From the NCBI RefSeq assembly GCF_025165795.1, contig NZ_JAJAGO010000001.1, forward strand, positions 1-64,000: DNA of 64,000 bases. Reading direction: 5' to 3'. Made by a program: the position numbers and the translations under genes. Positions 1-8,169 of this stretch are shown here, piece by piece. The DNA is from Streptomyces gossypii (GTDB lineage: Bacteria > Actinomycetota > Actinomycetes > Streptomycetales > Streptomycetaceae). Positions within the stretch are counted from its first letter, which is position 1. Every line of letters begins with the position of its first letter. The notes below the pieces were generated by a model, which worked only from the letters and a program-made list of their open reading frames with translations, was not told where the DNA came from and ran no database searches.

Positions 1-168
1 CCCGCGGAGCGGGATATGCCCCGGCAAGCCGGGGCATAGAGCACGAATTGCGCAAGCGCAATTCGAATTCTGGCGCAAGCGCCAGAATAGAATTCCGCAA
101 GCGGAATTCAAAAAGCAAGGCAATTCGCGCAAGCGCGAATTGGGAGCGATCGCGCAAGCGCGATCGCG
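1..168. repeat. Streptomyces-type telomere: seven palindromes at the replicon end
   Basis: Seven hairpin-forming palindromes follow one another from base 1. The first, CCCGCGGAGCGGG (1-13), matches the archetypal Streptomyces telomere Pal I. The others are 15-38 (11-bp arms), 45-64, 67-88, 90-109, 121-142 and 146-167, with 9-10-bp perfect arms and a central AA. Five of them share the core GCGCAAGCGC or CCGCAAGCGG, and several arms contain GAATT. Such arrays fold at the single-stranded 3' overhang left by replication and are recognised by Tap and the terminal protein. Pal I is archetypal, but the inner palindromes look unlike the published archetype as I remember it. The array starts exactly at base 1, which fits a true DNA end rather than an internal repeat. 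Confidence 0.88.
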
Positions 169-444
169 GGGGCTGGCAGCAAGGGGAGGTGTATCACGCG
201 CGGGCCTGTGTGGGGCTTGGGAATCCCAGCCGTCACCCCCGCAACGGAAGTGACGGACCATCGGCCTGACGGGGTGCCGGCCCCACCGCAGTGACGGGCT
301 CCGCTGCGCTCCACCCGAACCCCTCCCCTACCGCCAAACTCACCCTGACGTGCTCACGAATGCCCCGCCGTCATACCGCACGAACCGTGCGTGTGGGGCG
401 AGATTTAGTCACGTATCAGCCTACAGGGCGAACCTGTTCCGTGA
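169..444. other. Subtelomeric spacer without a gene
   Basis: This GC-rich stretch lies between the telomere palindromes and the promoter region of the terminal helicase gene. I see no reading frame with a ribosome site and no further perfect palindromes like those in the first 168 bases. Confidence 0.5.
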
Positions 445-476
445 GTGATGCATCACGGGCACTTACTGTGTAGAGT
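445..476 (+). promoter_or_regulatory. Putative promoter with 12-bp palindrome upstream of terminal helicase
   Basis: A perfect palindrome GTGATGCATCAC occupies 445-456. Outer bases CCGTGA and TCACGG extend the dyad. It sits just upstream of TAGAGT (471-476), a plausible -10 hexamer about 100 bases before the helicase start. No good -35 is visible at the right spacing, so the palindrome may be an operator that overlaps or replaces it. This is inference from position. Confidence 0.4.
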
Positions 477-573
477 CTGGTCCCAGACACCCACCACCCC
501 GGCCCCCGACTCCACCGCGCCGGACTTTCTTTTCTGATTGCGCGCTACATTCCGAAAGAAGGAGCTATTTCCC

Positions 574-2970
574 GTGGTCATGAAGAAGAGTGATCTGCGC
601 GCGCACCAGATTGAGACTGTTGACGCCATTCGGCGTGGTCTCGACGTCCCTCCCGGAGGTATTCCGGTCAACGGTCTGCGTGGACAGGTGATTTCCGCGT
701 GCGGCACCGGAAAGACCATCACTGCCGCATTCGCTGCTCGCGAGATGCTTCCGAAGGGGCGCATTCTCGTACTGGTGCCGACCTTGGATCTTCTGACGCA
801 AACGGTCAAGGAGTGGCACCGGGTCGGGCACAAGGGGCCGGCGGTTGCCGTGTGTTCGCTCCAGGACGACCCGGAGCTGTGGAGCCTCAAGGTGCGCTCC
901 ACGACGAATCCCGTGCAGCTGTCGCTGTGGCACGGGACGGGGCCGGTGACCATCTACGCGACGTACGCCAGCCTGGGCGTCTTGGCCGAGGCGTTCGAGG
1001 GTGCTTACGGCCAGAAGCTGGCGCCGGTGGACCTGGCGGTGGTCGATGAGGCCCACCGGACTTCGGGCTCGATGGGTAAGGCGTGGGCGGACATCCACGA
1101 CCAGGCCGTCATCCCGGCGTACCGCCGGCTGTACTTGACGGCGACGCCGCGGATCTGGGAGGAGCGGCTGAACCGGGACGTCGCGGAGGGGGTGCGCGAC
1201 CCGTTGCCCCGCGAGATGGCGGCCTCCATGGACGACGAGAAGGTCTTCGGCCCCGTCCTGTACAAGCTCAGCCTGGCATCTGCTGTCTCGCGCGGGCTGC
1301 TGGCGCGGTACCAGATCATCGTCCTGGAGCTCCAGGACCCGGTCGTCACCCCCGAGCGGCTGATGGGCGAGGACCGGCACACCGAGGAGGTGCGCGGTCA
1401 GCGGCTCGGAGCCTTCCAGGCCGCGCTCCTCCACACGATGGCGCAGCACAACCTCAGCACGTGCATCACCTTCCACCACCGGACGATAGAGGCGCAGGCG
1501 TACGCGGAGGGCCTTCAGCGCGTGGCGGCGAAGCTGCACGCCAACGAGCCGGAGATCTACCCGAAGCGGATCTGGGCGGACTGGCTGTGCGGCGAGCACG
1601 TCCCCGAGCGCCGGCGGGAGGTCCTCGGCGGCTTCGGTACGACGACGCGGCGGGCCGTGCTCTCCAACTGCAGGGTGTTGGGCGAGGGCGTCGACATCGG
1701 GGCCGTCGACAGCGTCGCCCTGCTGGACCCCAAGGGCGCTCCGCACGACATCGTCCAGGCCATCGGCCGGGCTCTCCGTCAAAAGCCCGGTGAGGGCAAG
1801 CTCGCTTCTCTGATCGTGCCGGTATTTCTCCAGCCGGGAGAAAAACCGGAGGACATGTTCACCTCGGGATCATACCGGCCCTTGGTGAAGGTCCTTGAAG
1901 GTCTGCGCGCTCACGACGAAGAGGCGATCGAATTGCTGGCGATCCCGCAAGAGCCTCAGAAGGACGTCGCACAGCCCTCCGAGTACATCGGCCCACCGCC
2001 CAAGGAAGGCGAGGCAGAAAGCCGTCTGCTGCTCCGTTTTGCCGCTCCGCGTGACCCCGTGATGGTCGCGGACTGGGTCGGCTTCAACGTGATCGACACC
2101 GAGAAGCAGGACTGGGCCCGCGGCTGGGCGAAGCTCAAGCAGTTCACCGAGCGCGAGGGCCACGCCCGAGTCCCGTACGGACACAAAGAGGGAGCAACTC
2201 CCCTTGGGCAGTGGGTCGCCGAACAGCGACGGGCCTACGGGGCGGGGCAGATGACCGGCCTGCGCGCGAAGCGGCTGGAGAAGCTGGGCATGGTCTGGTC
2301 GGTCGCCGACGAGCGGTTCCAGGAGAACCTTCAGGCCGCCAAGGCGTACTTTGAGGAGCGCTGGACGCTGTGCGCGCCCCGGACGGCGACGATGCTGGAC
2401 CGGCCTGTGGGGCAGTGGCTGTCCAACCTGCGCCGCCCGGGTGCGCTCGCCGACAAGCCGGAGTGGGAAGCCGCGTTGAAGGAGATCGACGAGGACTGGA
2501 ATCCGTCGTGGCCAGCCGAGTGGCAGCGGCACTTCGCGGTGGTGCGGGAGATGCTCGCGGAGGAGACCATCCTCGCGTACGTCGAACCGGGCGTCACCGT
2601 GCACGGGATGGACATCGGCAAGTGGCTCGCCCGGCAGCGCCAGCCCGAGGTTTGGGCGGCCCTGGCCGACGGGCAGCGCGAGCGCATGGAAGCCTTCGGT
2701 GTCGTCCCGCACCCCCCGGAGCCGGAAGCACCCGCGAAGCCGTCCACGGCGCCCGTGAGCGCCTTCGAGCGGGGCGTTGCGGCCCTGGCCCAGTACAAGG
2801 CCCGTACGGGCTCCCTGACAGTCCCCAGGGCCCACGTAGAGCGGCTGGAGGACGGCAGCGAGGTCAAGCTCGGGGTGTTCCTGTCGAACACCAAGACGAG
2901 GCGGGCCAAGCTCACCGCCGACAAGGTCGCCGCGCTCGCCGGCCTCGGACTGGAGTGGGCGGCATCCTGA
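574..2970 (+). CDS. Terminal (TtrA-like) superfamily 2 helicase with helicase-associated repeats
   Basis: Predicted 798-aa DNA helicase, first gene from the telomere. Counting from the GTG at 574, Walker A CGTGKT lies near residue 45, the DEAH box VVDEAHR near 158, motif III LTATPR soon after, and the arginine-rich motif VI QAIGRALRQKPG near 405. From about residue 505 the protein carries roughly four helicase-associated repeats of about 65 residues with the pattern W....L.QF...G, G.WV..QR and L..LGM.W. This layout is that of the helicase-like genes found next to Streptomyces chromosome and plasmid telomeres (ttrA type), which have been linked to conjugal transfer. AAGGAG (559-564) lies 9 bases before GTG 574; an in-frame ATG follows at 580. 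It is transcribed away from the DNA end. The gene looks intact. Confidence 0.87.
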   Translation: MVMKKSDLRAHQIETVDAIRRGLDVPPGGIPVNGLRGQVISACGTGKTITAAFAAREMLPKGRILVLVPTLDLLTQTVKEWHRVGHKGPAVAVCSLQDDPELWSLKVRSTTNPVQLSLWHGTGPVTIYATYASLGVLAEAFEGAYGQKLAPVDLAVVDEAHRTSGSMGKAWADIHDQAVIPAYRRLYLTATPRIWEERLNRDVAEGVRDPLPREMAASMDDEKVFGPVLYKLSLASAVSRGLLARYQIIVLELQDPVVTPERLMGEDRHTEEVRGQRLGAFQAALLHTMAQHNLSTCITFHHRTIEAQAYAEGLQRVAAKLHANEPEIYPKRIWADWLCGEHVPERRREVLGGFGTTTRRAVLSNCRVLGEGVDIGAVDSVALLDPKGAPHDIVQAIGRALRQKPGEGKLASLIVPVFLQPGEKPEDMFTSGSYRPLVKVLEGLRAHDEEAIELLAIPQEPQKDVAQPSEYIGPPPKEGEAESRLLLRFAAPRDPVMVADWVGFNVIDTEKQDWARGWAKLKQFTEREGHARVPYGHKEGATPLGQWVAEQRRAYGAGQMTGLRAKRLEKLGMVWSVADERFQENLQAAKAYFEERWTLCAPRTATMLDRPVGQWLSNLRRPGALADKPEWEAALKEIDEDWNPSWPAEWQRHFAVVREMLAEETILAYVEPGVTVHGMDIGKWLARQRQPEVWAALADGQRERMEAFGVVPHPPEPEAPAKPSTAPVSAFERGVAALAQYKARTGSLTVPRAHVERLEDGSEVKLGVFLSNTKTRRAKLTADKVAALAGLGLEWAAS

Positions 2971-3000
2971 CACTGTCGGGCGGAGCCCGGGCGCTGTGTG

Positions 3001-3067
3001 CGGCCCGAGGTCCTTCTCTGTCCCGGGCCTACGGCATCGCACTGGAGTGCGTGTAGGCACTGGGATC
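3001..3067. repeat. 67-bp direct repeat, copy A
   Basis: Matches copy B (4235-4301) at 59 of 67 positions in the same orientation. It contains nested inverted repeats: GCACT-GG-AGTGC inside an outer GCCTAC/GTAGGC pair, so it could fold into a hairpin. It begins 30 bases after the stop of the helicase gene. Confidence 0.75.
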
Positions 3068-3332
3068 CCCGACCGCTCCCCCTGCGGACTACGTGGCAGC
3101 CGGGAGGGTTCCTGCATGCTGGCTCTCGCGCCGCGCCCGACGATGCGCCATCCGCCCTGTACGTCACGAGAGTTCGACCTGGCTCTCATCACCGTCACGG
3201 TCCCTGTGGCAGTTGATGTCTGACCGCCTGGCGCTGATGGGCCAGCTCCGACCGGGCCCGGCGTGCGTCCCCGGAAGTCCTAGCGAATCTGACACGCTCC
3301 ACCGATACCCAAGACGGACAAAGGTTGCATTC

Positions 3333-4133
3333 ATGGATATGAGACCTGCGTGGTGGAAGGACGCCGACTCGTCGGTACAGCGTGTGTGCTGGTGGTCTTG
3401 GGGGTTGGCCGCCGTCGCTCTTGCGGTCGGCTTGTACGGCGATCAGCAGTGCTGGTGGGACGGCCGGCCCGTCGGCGCCAACCTGCTCTCCGGTCTCGCC
3501 GGATTCCTCGTCGGAGTACCAGTCGCCGTGCTCTTCCTGTCCCACCTCGCCTCACGGCAGGCACAGACGATGGGACGAGCGGCGGCGTTGAAGCAGGCGC
3601 CGGTAGTGGTCGGACAGTTCAGGGACACACTGCTGAAAGGGTTCCCCTCGGACACTCCCGGCGCGGCCCGAGACCGGCTCAAGGATCTGCGGACCGCGTG
3701 TAAGGCCTTGAGTTTCGCGGCGAAGCGACAGCCAGGAGTGATCCGAGCCCCGGGGTCGTCGTACCTGGCGAAGGAGATCGAGGCGGTCAACCGTGCGCTG
3801 GAGCAGGCTTTCGTCGCCAAGGCGCGGAACTCACAGCAGAAGGAGTGGTTCGCTGAGCTCAGTGCGTACTGGTGGCAACTGGAGACGGTGCTGGGGCCGC
3901 ACCTCTACGACGTCGGCCTCAAGCCGGAGCAGCCGGTGCGGATCGAAGCCGCACTGACGAAACTGACAGCAGACCGCGAGACCCCATTCCTGCAGATGAC
4001 AGGGGGCTTGAGCGTGTCTCCAGCCACGCTGCAGATGCTGGCCTCAGCAGTGATCAACAGCGTTGGGGCCCTGTTGTATCTACTCGATCAGCTGGACGAT
4101 CTGGAAGGCATCGGCCGAGCGTCGGCACCCTGA
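3333..4133 (+). CDS. Small membrane protein, two transmembrane segments, unknown function
   Basis: Predicted 266 aa, not recognised. Two hydrophobic stretches near residues 16-35 (VCWWSWGLAAVALAVGLYG) and 50-72 look like a transmembrane hairpin. A mostly helical soluble part of about 190 residues follows, ending in a third weakly hydrophobic region (MLASAVINSVGALLYLLDQ). ATG 3333 is chosen because the protein starts cleanly there, upstream of a weak AAAGG. The frame is open further upstream, but that extension has low-complexity composition typical of non-coding frames. The gene lies alone between the two 67-bp direct repeats, suggesting the repeat-gene unit could have arrived or duplicated together. 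Confidence 0.6.
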   Translation: MDMRPAWWKDADSSVQRVCWWSWGLAAVALAVGLYGDQQCWWDGRPVGANLLSGLAGFLVGVPVAVLFLSHLASRQAQTMGRAAALKQAPVVVGQFRDTLLKGFPSDTPGAARDRLKDLRTACKALSFAAKRQPGVIRAPGSSYLAKEIEAVNRALEQAFVAKARNSQQKEWFAELSAYWWQLETVLGPHLYDVGLKPEQPVRIEAALTKLTADRETPFLQMTGGLSVSPATLQMLASAVINSVGALLYLLDQLDDLEGIGRASAP

Positions 4134-4234
4134 ACCATGCTCCGCGCGGCCAACCCGTTCACCTCCGTCTCGGCGAAAGCGGGCGGGGCCCGTCTCGTCC
4201 ATCTGCCGAGGAAGAGCCGCTCAGGCCCCGCGCG

Positions 4235-4301
4235 CGGCCCGGGGTACTTCGCTGTCCCGGGTCGGCGGCATCGCACTGGAGTGTGTGTAGGCCCTGGGAT
4301 C
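4235..4301. repeat. 67-bp direct repeat, copy B
   Basis: Second copy of the repeat at 3001-3067 (59/67 identical). The inner hairpin GCACTGGAGTGT is kept with one wobble pair, while the outer stem is partly lost. Like copy A it follows a rightward gene closely, about 100 bases after its stop, and lies just before the convergent kinase gene. Confidence 0.75.
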
Positions 4302-4319
4302 TCGGGGGCGTCCGACCGG

Positions 4320-5810
4320 TCATTTCCTCCAGGAGCCTTGGGGGTTGCGCTCGGGCATGTGGCTGGGGTGAGCGAGTCGGCTGTTCGCCGCTTGGGCGAG
4401 CCAGGTGGCCCATCGGTCGATGAACTCGTCCAGGTCCCCGATGACGAGGGGAGTGAACGGCCAGGCCACCTGGTGCATGCCAAGAGTCGGGCTGATGGCG
4501 GTACGTGACTCGTGGTGGGGATCGAGTGCGAAAGGCTTCGTGGTCTCCGCGACGGGGCGGAACGGCGTGCTCATGAAGGCCGTCTCGAACCACTGGTACT
4601 GGTCCTCCGTCTGCGCGTCGGCGTACCAGAGGGAGTGGCTCCGTCCGCCGTACCCGTGATGGTTGGCGGGGACCTTCAGCGAGAGGGTCGCGGAGGCGAT
4701 GACGTCGAACGGCGCCGGCGTCTCAGTAGTACGCCAGACCTCAGGGGCGGTCTCCCTCGGTCCGGACAGGGTCAGCTGGGCGTCGTTGATACGGATGGTC
4801 CACCCTCCCTGCTTGCCCTTGCGGACCTCCGCGCTCGGGGCAGCGTTCGTGAGCGTCGTGAGGAAGCTGTCGGCGATGAAGGCGAAGGAGGTCGTGGCGG
4901 CCTCGACCAGGGCCTTGCGGCGGTCGGCCTCGGTGGCATGGGCCGAAGCCCGGCGGTCGGCTTCGGCTTGGCGTGCGACCGCGCCCTGGTTGGCCTCCGC
5001 GAGCGCGGCCAGCCCGCCGGAGAGTGCGGCGGCGGGGATCTGCCCCAACCGGGCGAGCACGTTGCCGGCCGCAGGGCGCGCCTGGGGCGCCTTGTAGAGG
5101 CATTCCGTGATCAGCGCGGCCAGGAGCGGGGGTGCGGTAGTGAGCGGTGGCGGGGTTCCGTGCAGGTGCTGCTCCTGGTAGTCGTGCTCGGCCGGTCCAG
5201 TGAAGGGTCTCGTGCCCTCCAAGAGCTCGTAGGCCAGAACGCCCAAGGCGTAGATGTCGGTCGCACCGGTGGCCCGTTGGAACTTCCAGACCTCGGGTGC
5301 CATGTACGGCAGGCTTCCCGCGCCCTTGTAGGTGTGCTGGGCTGTGGTCGCTTCGGCGTAGCGGGCGATGCCGAAGTCGGCCAGGCACCAGCGGCCACCA
5401 AGCAGCAGGATGTTCTCCGGCTTCAGGTCGCGGTGGACGATCTCGCGGTCCTTGAGGTCGGCGAGTGCTTCGGCGACATCGGACAGGACGGCGACCGCCT
5501 CGTTGAGGGGAAGCCGGCCGTGGTCCAGGAGGTGGGCGCGCAGGGACTTCTCGGCGCGGGGCATCACCAGCACCCACTGGTCTTCGTGCTCGCCGCTGTC
5601 GACGACCGGCACCACGTTGCGGACGCCGTCCAGGTCGGTGAACAGCATCTCGCGCTCGGCGCCCGGAGCCTTGGGCACGAGCTTCACCGCCGCCTTCTCG
5701 CCCGCGGTGTTCTCTGCCTCGAACACGGCGCCGAAGCCGCCATCCCCGATGCGGGCGCCGACGACCCACTCGTTGTTCAGTGCCAGTCTCATGGTGCGCG
5801 TTGTCTCCAT
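4320..5810 (-). CDS. Serine/threonine protein kinase with C-terminal sensor-like region
   Basis: Predicted 496 aa Hanks-type kinase. Counting from ATG 5810: glycine-rich loop GDGGFGAVF (22-30), catalytic Lys43 in AAVKLV, HRDLKPEN with Asp128, DFG with Asp145, and activation-segment end MAPEVWKF. All catalytic residues are present. The kinase domain ends near 265. A helical, Ala/Arg-rich segment follows, then a C-terminal region of about 190 residues I cannot assign. No transmembrane segment is visible, so it is probably cytosolic. An alternative ATG at 5792 has GGAGAC about 12 bases ahead. It lies downstream of and in the same direction as the AlbA-type gene at 5929-7197 (118-base gap), so the two may be co-transcribed. 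Confidence 0.82.
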   Translation of the reverse strand: METTRTMRLALNNEWVVGARIGDGGFGAVFEAENTAGEKAAVKLVPKAPGAEREMLFTDLDGVRNVVPVVDSGEHEDQWVLVMPRAEKSLRAHLLDHGRLPLNEAVAVLSDVAEALADLKDREIVHRDLKPENILLLGGRWCLADFGIARYAEATTAQHTYKGAGSLPYMAPEVWKFQRATGATDIYALGVLAYELLEGTRPFTGPAEHDYQEQHLHGTPPPLTTAPPLLAALITECLYKAPQARPAAGNVLARLGQIPAAALSGGLAALAEANQGAVARQAEADRRASAHATEADRRKALVEAATTSFAFIADSFLTTLTNAAPSAEVRKGKQGGWTIRINDAQLTLSGPRETAPEVWRTTETPAPFDVIASATLSLKVPANHHGYGGRSHSLWYADAQTEDQYQWFETAFMSTPFRPVAETTKPFALDPHHESRTAISPTLGMHQVAWPFTPLVIGDLDEFIDRWATWLAQAANSRLAHPSHMPERNPQGSWRK

Positions 5811-5928
5811 CGTCAACTGCTGTCCCGTGAGGGCGGATTCGCCTCGCTTCCATGGTCTCAGGCCCCACTGACACACGGCGGGCTGATCCTCCGGGGCTCG
5901 TGCCGTCTCATGGAGCGCCATCAGAGGA

Positions 5929-7197
5929 TCACTCCTCGTCGGTCAGGGCCTTCGCGAACGCCTCTTCGGAGTCCAGAGAGCGGAGAAAGGGACCGAGGAG
6001 TCTGCGAGTCACCGTGCCCTGCGCGTCGCGCAGCTCAGCAAGGGTGGCGCCGGTGCTCTCCTCGTAGGTGTCGGCGCTGTACCTGTGATTACTGGCGAAG
6101 ATGGACGGCTGGCTCCATCGACGTCGGCCACGGAGCCGGTTGGCTCCGACGGCCACCGCCCAGTTCCCCTGGTAGCCCACGTCCTCAGAGATCAGGCGGA
6201 TCAGCTCCAGCATGTGGCGGGTGAAGACGACAGCGGCGACATCGAAGATGACCTGCTCCACCTCGCCTGGCGACTCGTACGGCCTGGAGGTGCCCTCAGA
6301 AAGGCGGGTCATGAGCAGCCGCAGCCCTCCATCCTCGAAGAGCTGAAGCTCGACGACGGACTCATCAGAGGAACGGCCTTCCGGGGTGTAAACACGGCCG
6401 GCTCCGAGCCCCGAGGAGCTGAGAGCCACTCCCCTCGCGCGACGGTACCCCTGGTGGGCGGAAGAAAGATCAGGACTGAATCCCCCGGAAAGCGCTGCCC
6501 GGGTACGGGGGGCTTCCAGGGCACGCTGGATCAGCGTGCGCAGGCGCTGGTTCCAGTCCCGGGCGCCGGTGATGGGCAGGCACATGTCCCGTCGTCCGGC
6601 GGTGGGCTGAGCGACCAGGAAGAGATGAGATTGGGCTCCGACGTCGCGCAGCGGGTCTTCCTCCATCTCCTTGCCCAGCAGGGCGAGGGTGTCCGCCTCG
6701 GTGTTGCGTCGCCGTGTATGGAGGGCGACGACTTCGGCGTCGCCCATCTGGTACTTCGTCTTGTCGCCGCGGCCGAAGTACCGGTTGTCGACCATGTGCG
6801 GTGCGACGGGGCTGGCCGGGATGTGGACGATGAGGTAGCCGGTGCCGTCGTCGGCCGCCGCGCTGATCTCCTCGGTGAGGATGGTCAGGGGCGGGTCGGG
6901 GATGGTGCGGGCCACCTGCTCGATCTTCTCCGGCAGCCCGTTCAGGGGCTGGGGAGCGAGTTCGAAGGTGCGGCTCTCCTTGTTCTCCTGCACGCCGATG
7001 ATCAGGGTGCCGCCGTCGACGGCGAACGACGCGAGGTCGCGCGCCAGCTCCTTGTTGTCGCCCTTGCTATTCGGGGCCTTCTTCAGGTCCAGGTGGTGGC
7101 TTTCCTCGAACAGGCCGCCGTCGACCGCGGCCTGGAGGTCGGCCTCAGTCTTCGGCATCCACCGGGGATTGTCGGAGGAGAGGTAGATCGACGTCAC
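5929..7197 (-). CDS. Schlafen AlbA_2-type putative DNA/RNA-binding protein
   Basis: Predicted 422 aa. The N-terminal 130 residues fit the Schlafen AlbA_2 (AAA_4) fold: EESHHLDLKKAPNSKG near residue 26, then LARDLASFAVDGGTLIIGV near 50 and an RYFGRGDKTKYQM segment near 145. The remaining ~270 residues are not recognised. GTG 7197 is chosen because GGGAG lies 5 bases upstream. AlbA_2 domains occur in transcription regulators and in several defence proteins; here the partner is a Ser/Thr kinase immediately downstream, which could phosphorylate it (inference). Its start overlaps by GTGA the end of a possible frameshifted small gene at 7194-7602. Confidence 0.7.
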   Translation of the reverse strand: MTSIYLSSDNPRWMPKTEADLQAAVDGGLFEESHHLDLKKAPNSKGDNKELARDLASFAVDGGTLIIGVQENKESRTFELAPQPLNGLPEKIEQVARTIPDPPLTILTEEISAAADDGTGYLIVHIPASPVAPHMVDNRYFGRGDKTKYQMGDAEVVALHTRRRNTEADTLALLGKEMEEDPLRDVGAQSHLFLVAQPTAGRRDMCLPITGARDWNQRLRTLIQRALEAPRTRAALSGGFSPDLSSAHQGYRRARGVALSSSGLGAGRVYTPEGRSSDESVVELQLFEDGGLRLLMTRLSEGTSRPYESPGEVEQVIFDVAAVVFTRHMLELIRLISEDVGYQGNWAVAVGANRLRGRRRWSQPSIFASNHRYSADTYEESTGATLAELRDAQGTVTRRLLGPFLRSLDSEEAFAKALTDEE

Positions 7198-7602
7198 TGT
7201 GGCTCCCGCTTCCCGTGATCCAAGGCCCAGCACGGGCCGTAACCCAAGGGGCTGAGCGCCAAGGGTACGGAGCGGGTCCGACAACGGACCTTCTGTTTTC
7301 CGGGACGCCGTGGGGGTGCCCACTGCGCCGTGGGCACCCCCTCTCCGTCCGTCGGGCGGGGTCGGGACGTCTCGGTCTTCTCATCGCCGGCCTGCGCGGC
7401 GACTTCGGCGTCCGTCAGGTGCAGCACCCGCGTGGGATGGACGGTGCCGTCTTGCACGACGTGTACGCGGCCTGGGTGCCTGCTGGGCTTCGAGCATGCG
7501 AGACGGTTCCTCCTGCCGCCCGGTGAGCGTCTCGCCGCCCGGCACCACGAAGGCGGCGAGGTAGCGCGCCTGCGTCCGGCAGTCCCCGCCGCGTGGATCC
7601 AT
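7194..7602 (-). pseudogene. Possible small frameshifted gene upstream of the AlbA-type gene
   Basis: ATG 7602 has a good site, AAGAAGG, 6 bases upstream and opens MDPRGGDCRTQARYLAAFVV. Near 7465 the protein-like frame jumps to a second frame (VHVVQDGTVHPTRVLHLTD and on). That second frame runs to a stop at 7194-7196, overlapping the downstream GTG start. A strong hairpin at 7312-7341 lies inside the last part, so the real C-terminus may be earlier. No family was recognised. Confidence 0.33.
7312..7341. terminator. Strong hairpin, terminator-like
   Basis: Perfect 12-bp inverted repeat (GGGGGTGCCCAC / GTGGGCACCCCC) with a 6-base loop TGCGCC. No U-run follows on either strand, as is usual in high-GC actinomycetes. 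It lies between the tap-tpg operon and the AlbA-kinase pair, so it could end leftward transcripts coming from tpg. Confidence 0.55.
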
Positions 7603-7702
7603 GACCGCCTTCTTGGGGACAGCTACCGTGCTGTGCCGAAGCGCGGAAGGTGTCACCTGGGATCGCAGCGAGCTGGTCGTTTGCGTCTCATGAAGCAAGC
7701 TG

Positions 7703-8096
7703 GTTGTCACCAATGAGGCAGGCTGCTTGTCACCTGCGCACCGTGCGCATCGTCGCCTTTCGTCCTACCGTCAAGGTGTGACCAGCTACGCCACGGCCCT
7801 GGACTCCCATGCCCAGCGTGAACCATCCTTCGGTGACGACTACGTTCGCGGACTCGTCGGCGTGGGCGACGTTCATGCTGTCGAGTGGCCTGACCCCCAA
7901 GGTAGATCCTGGGACGAGACGGAAACGATGTGCGGTCGGCCGACGCGGGGGATGGAACAACAGGAGCACGCCAACCCCGCTCAATGGCCCCAGCCCAGGT
8001 GGACCAGCAAGGCTTGCGATGCGTGCAGCAGAGATGTGTAGGCCTGCCGTGCGTACCGAGTGAAGTTCGGGTCGCCCCTGCAATCTTGGTGACAAC
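7703..8096. mobile_element. Possible MITE-like or IS remnant bounded by imperfect inverted repeats
   Basis: GTTGTCACCAA at 7703-7713 is repeated inverted at 8086-8096. Extending inwards, 16 of 20 positions match (7703-7722 against 8077-8096). The 394-bp interval has no convincing gene. No target duplication was seen at the edges, so this may be chance or a worn element. Bases 7603-8169 otherwise hold nothing I can support. Confidence 0.3.
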
Positions 8097-8169
8097 GAGT
8101 CTGCCTTTGTGGCAACTATCGCGCTTCGGCTCACATGCTTCGGCACATAGGCAGCAGCGCATGTCCTTC

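Noticed and set aside
45..167. Regular GCAAGC-containing units looked like a short CRISPR-type repeat array
   Set aside because: Each unit is a self-palindrome with differing arms and no spacers; telomere hairpins explain it better.
3001..3067. Direct repeat read as a tRNA or tRNA-end attachment site
   Set aside because: No cloverleaf, anticodon arm or T-arm can be drawn; only a nested hairpin is present.
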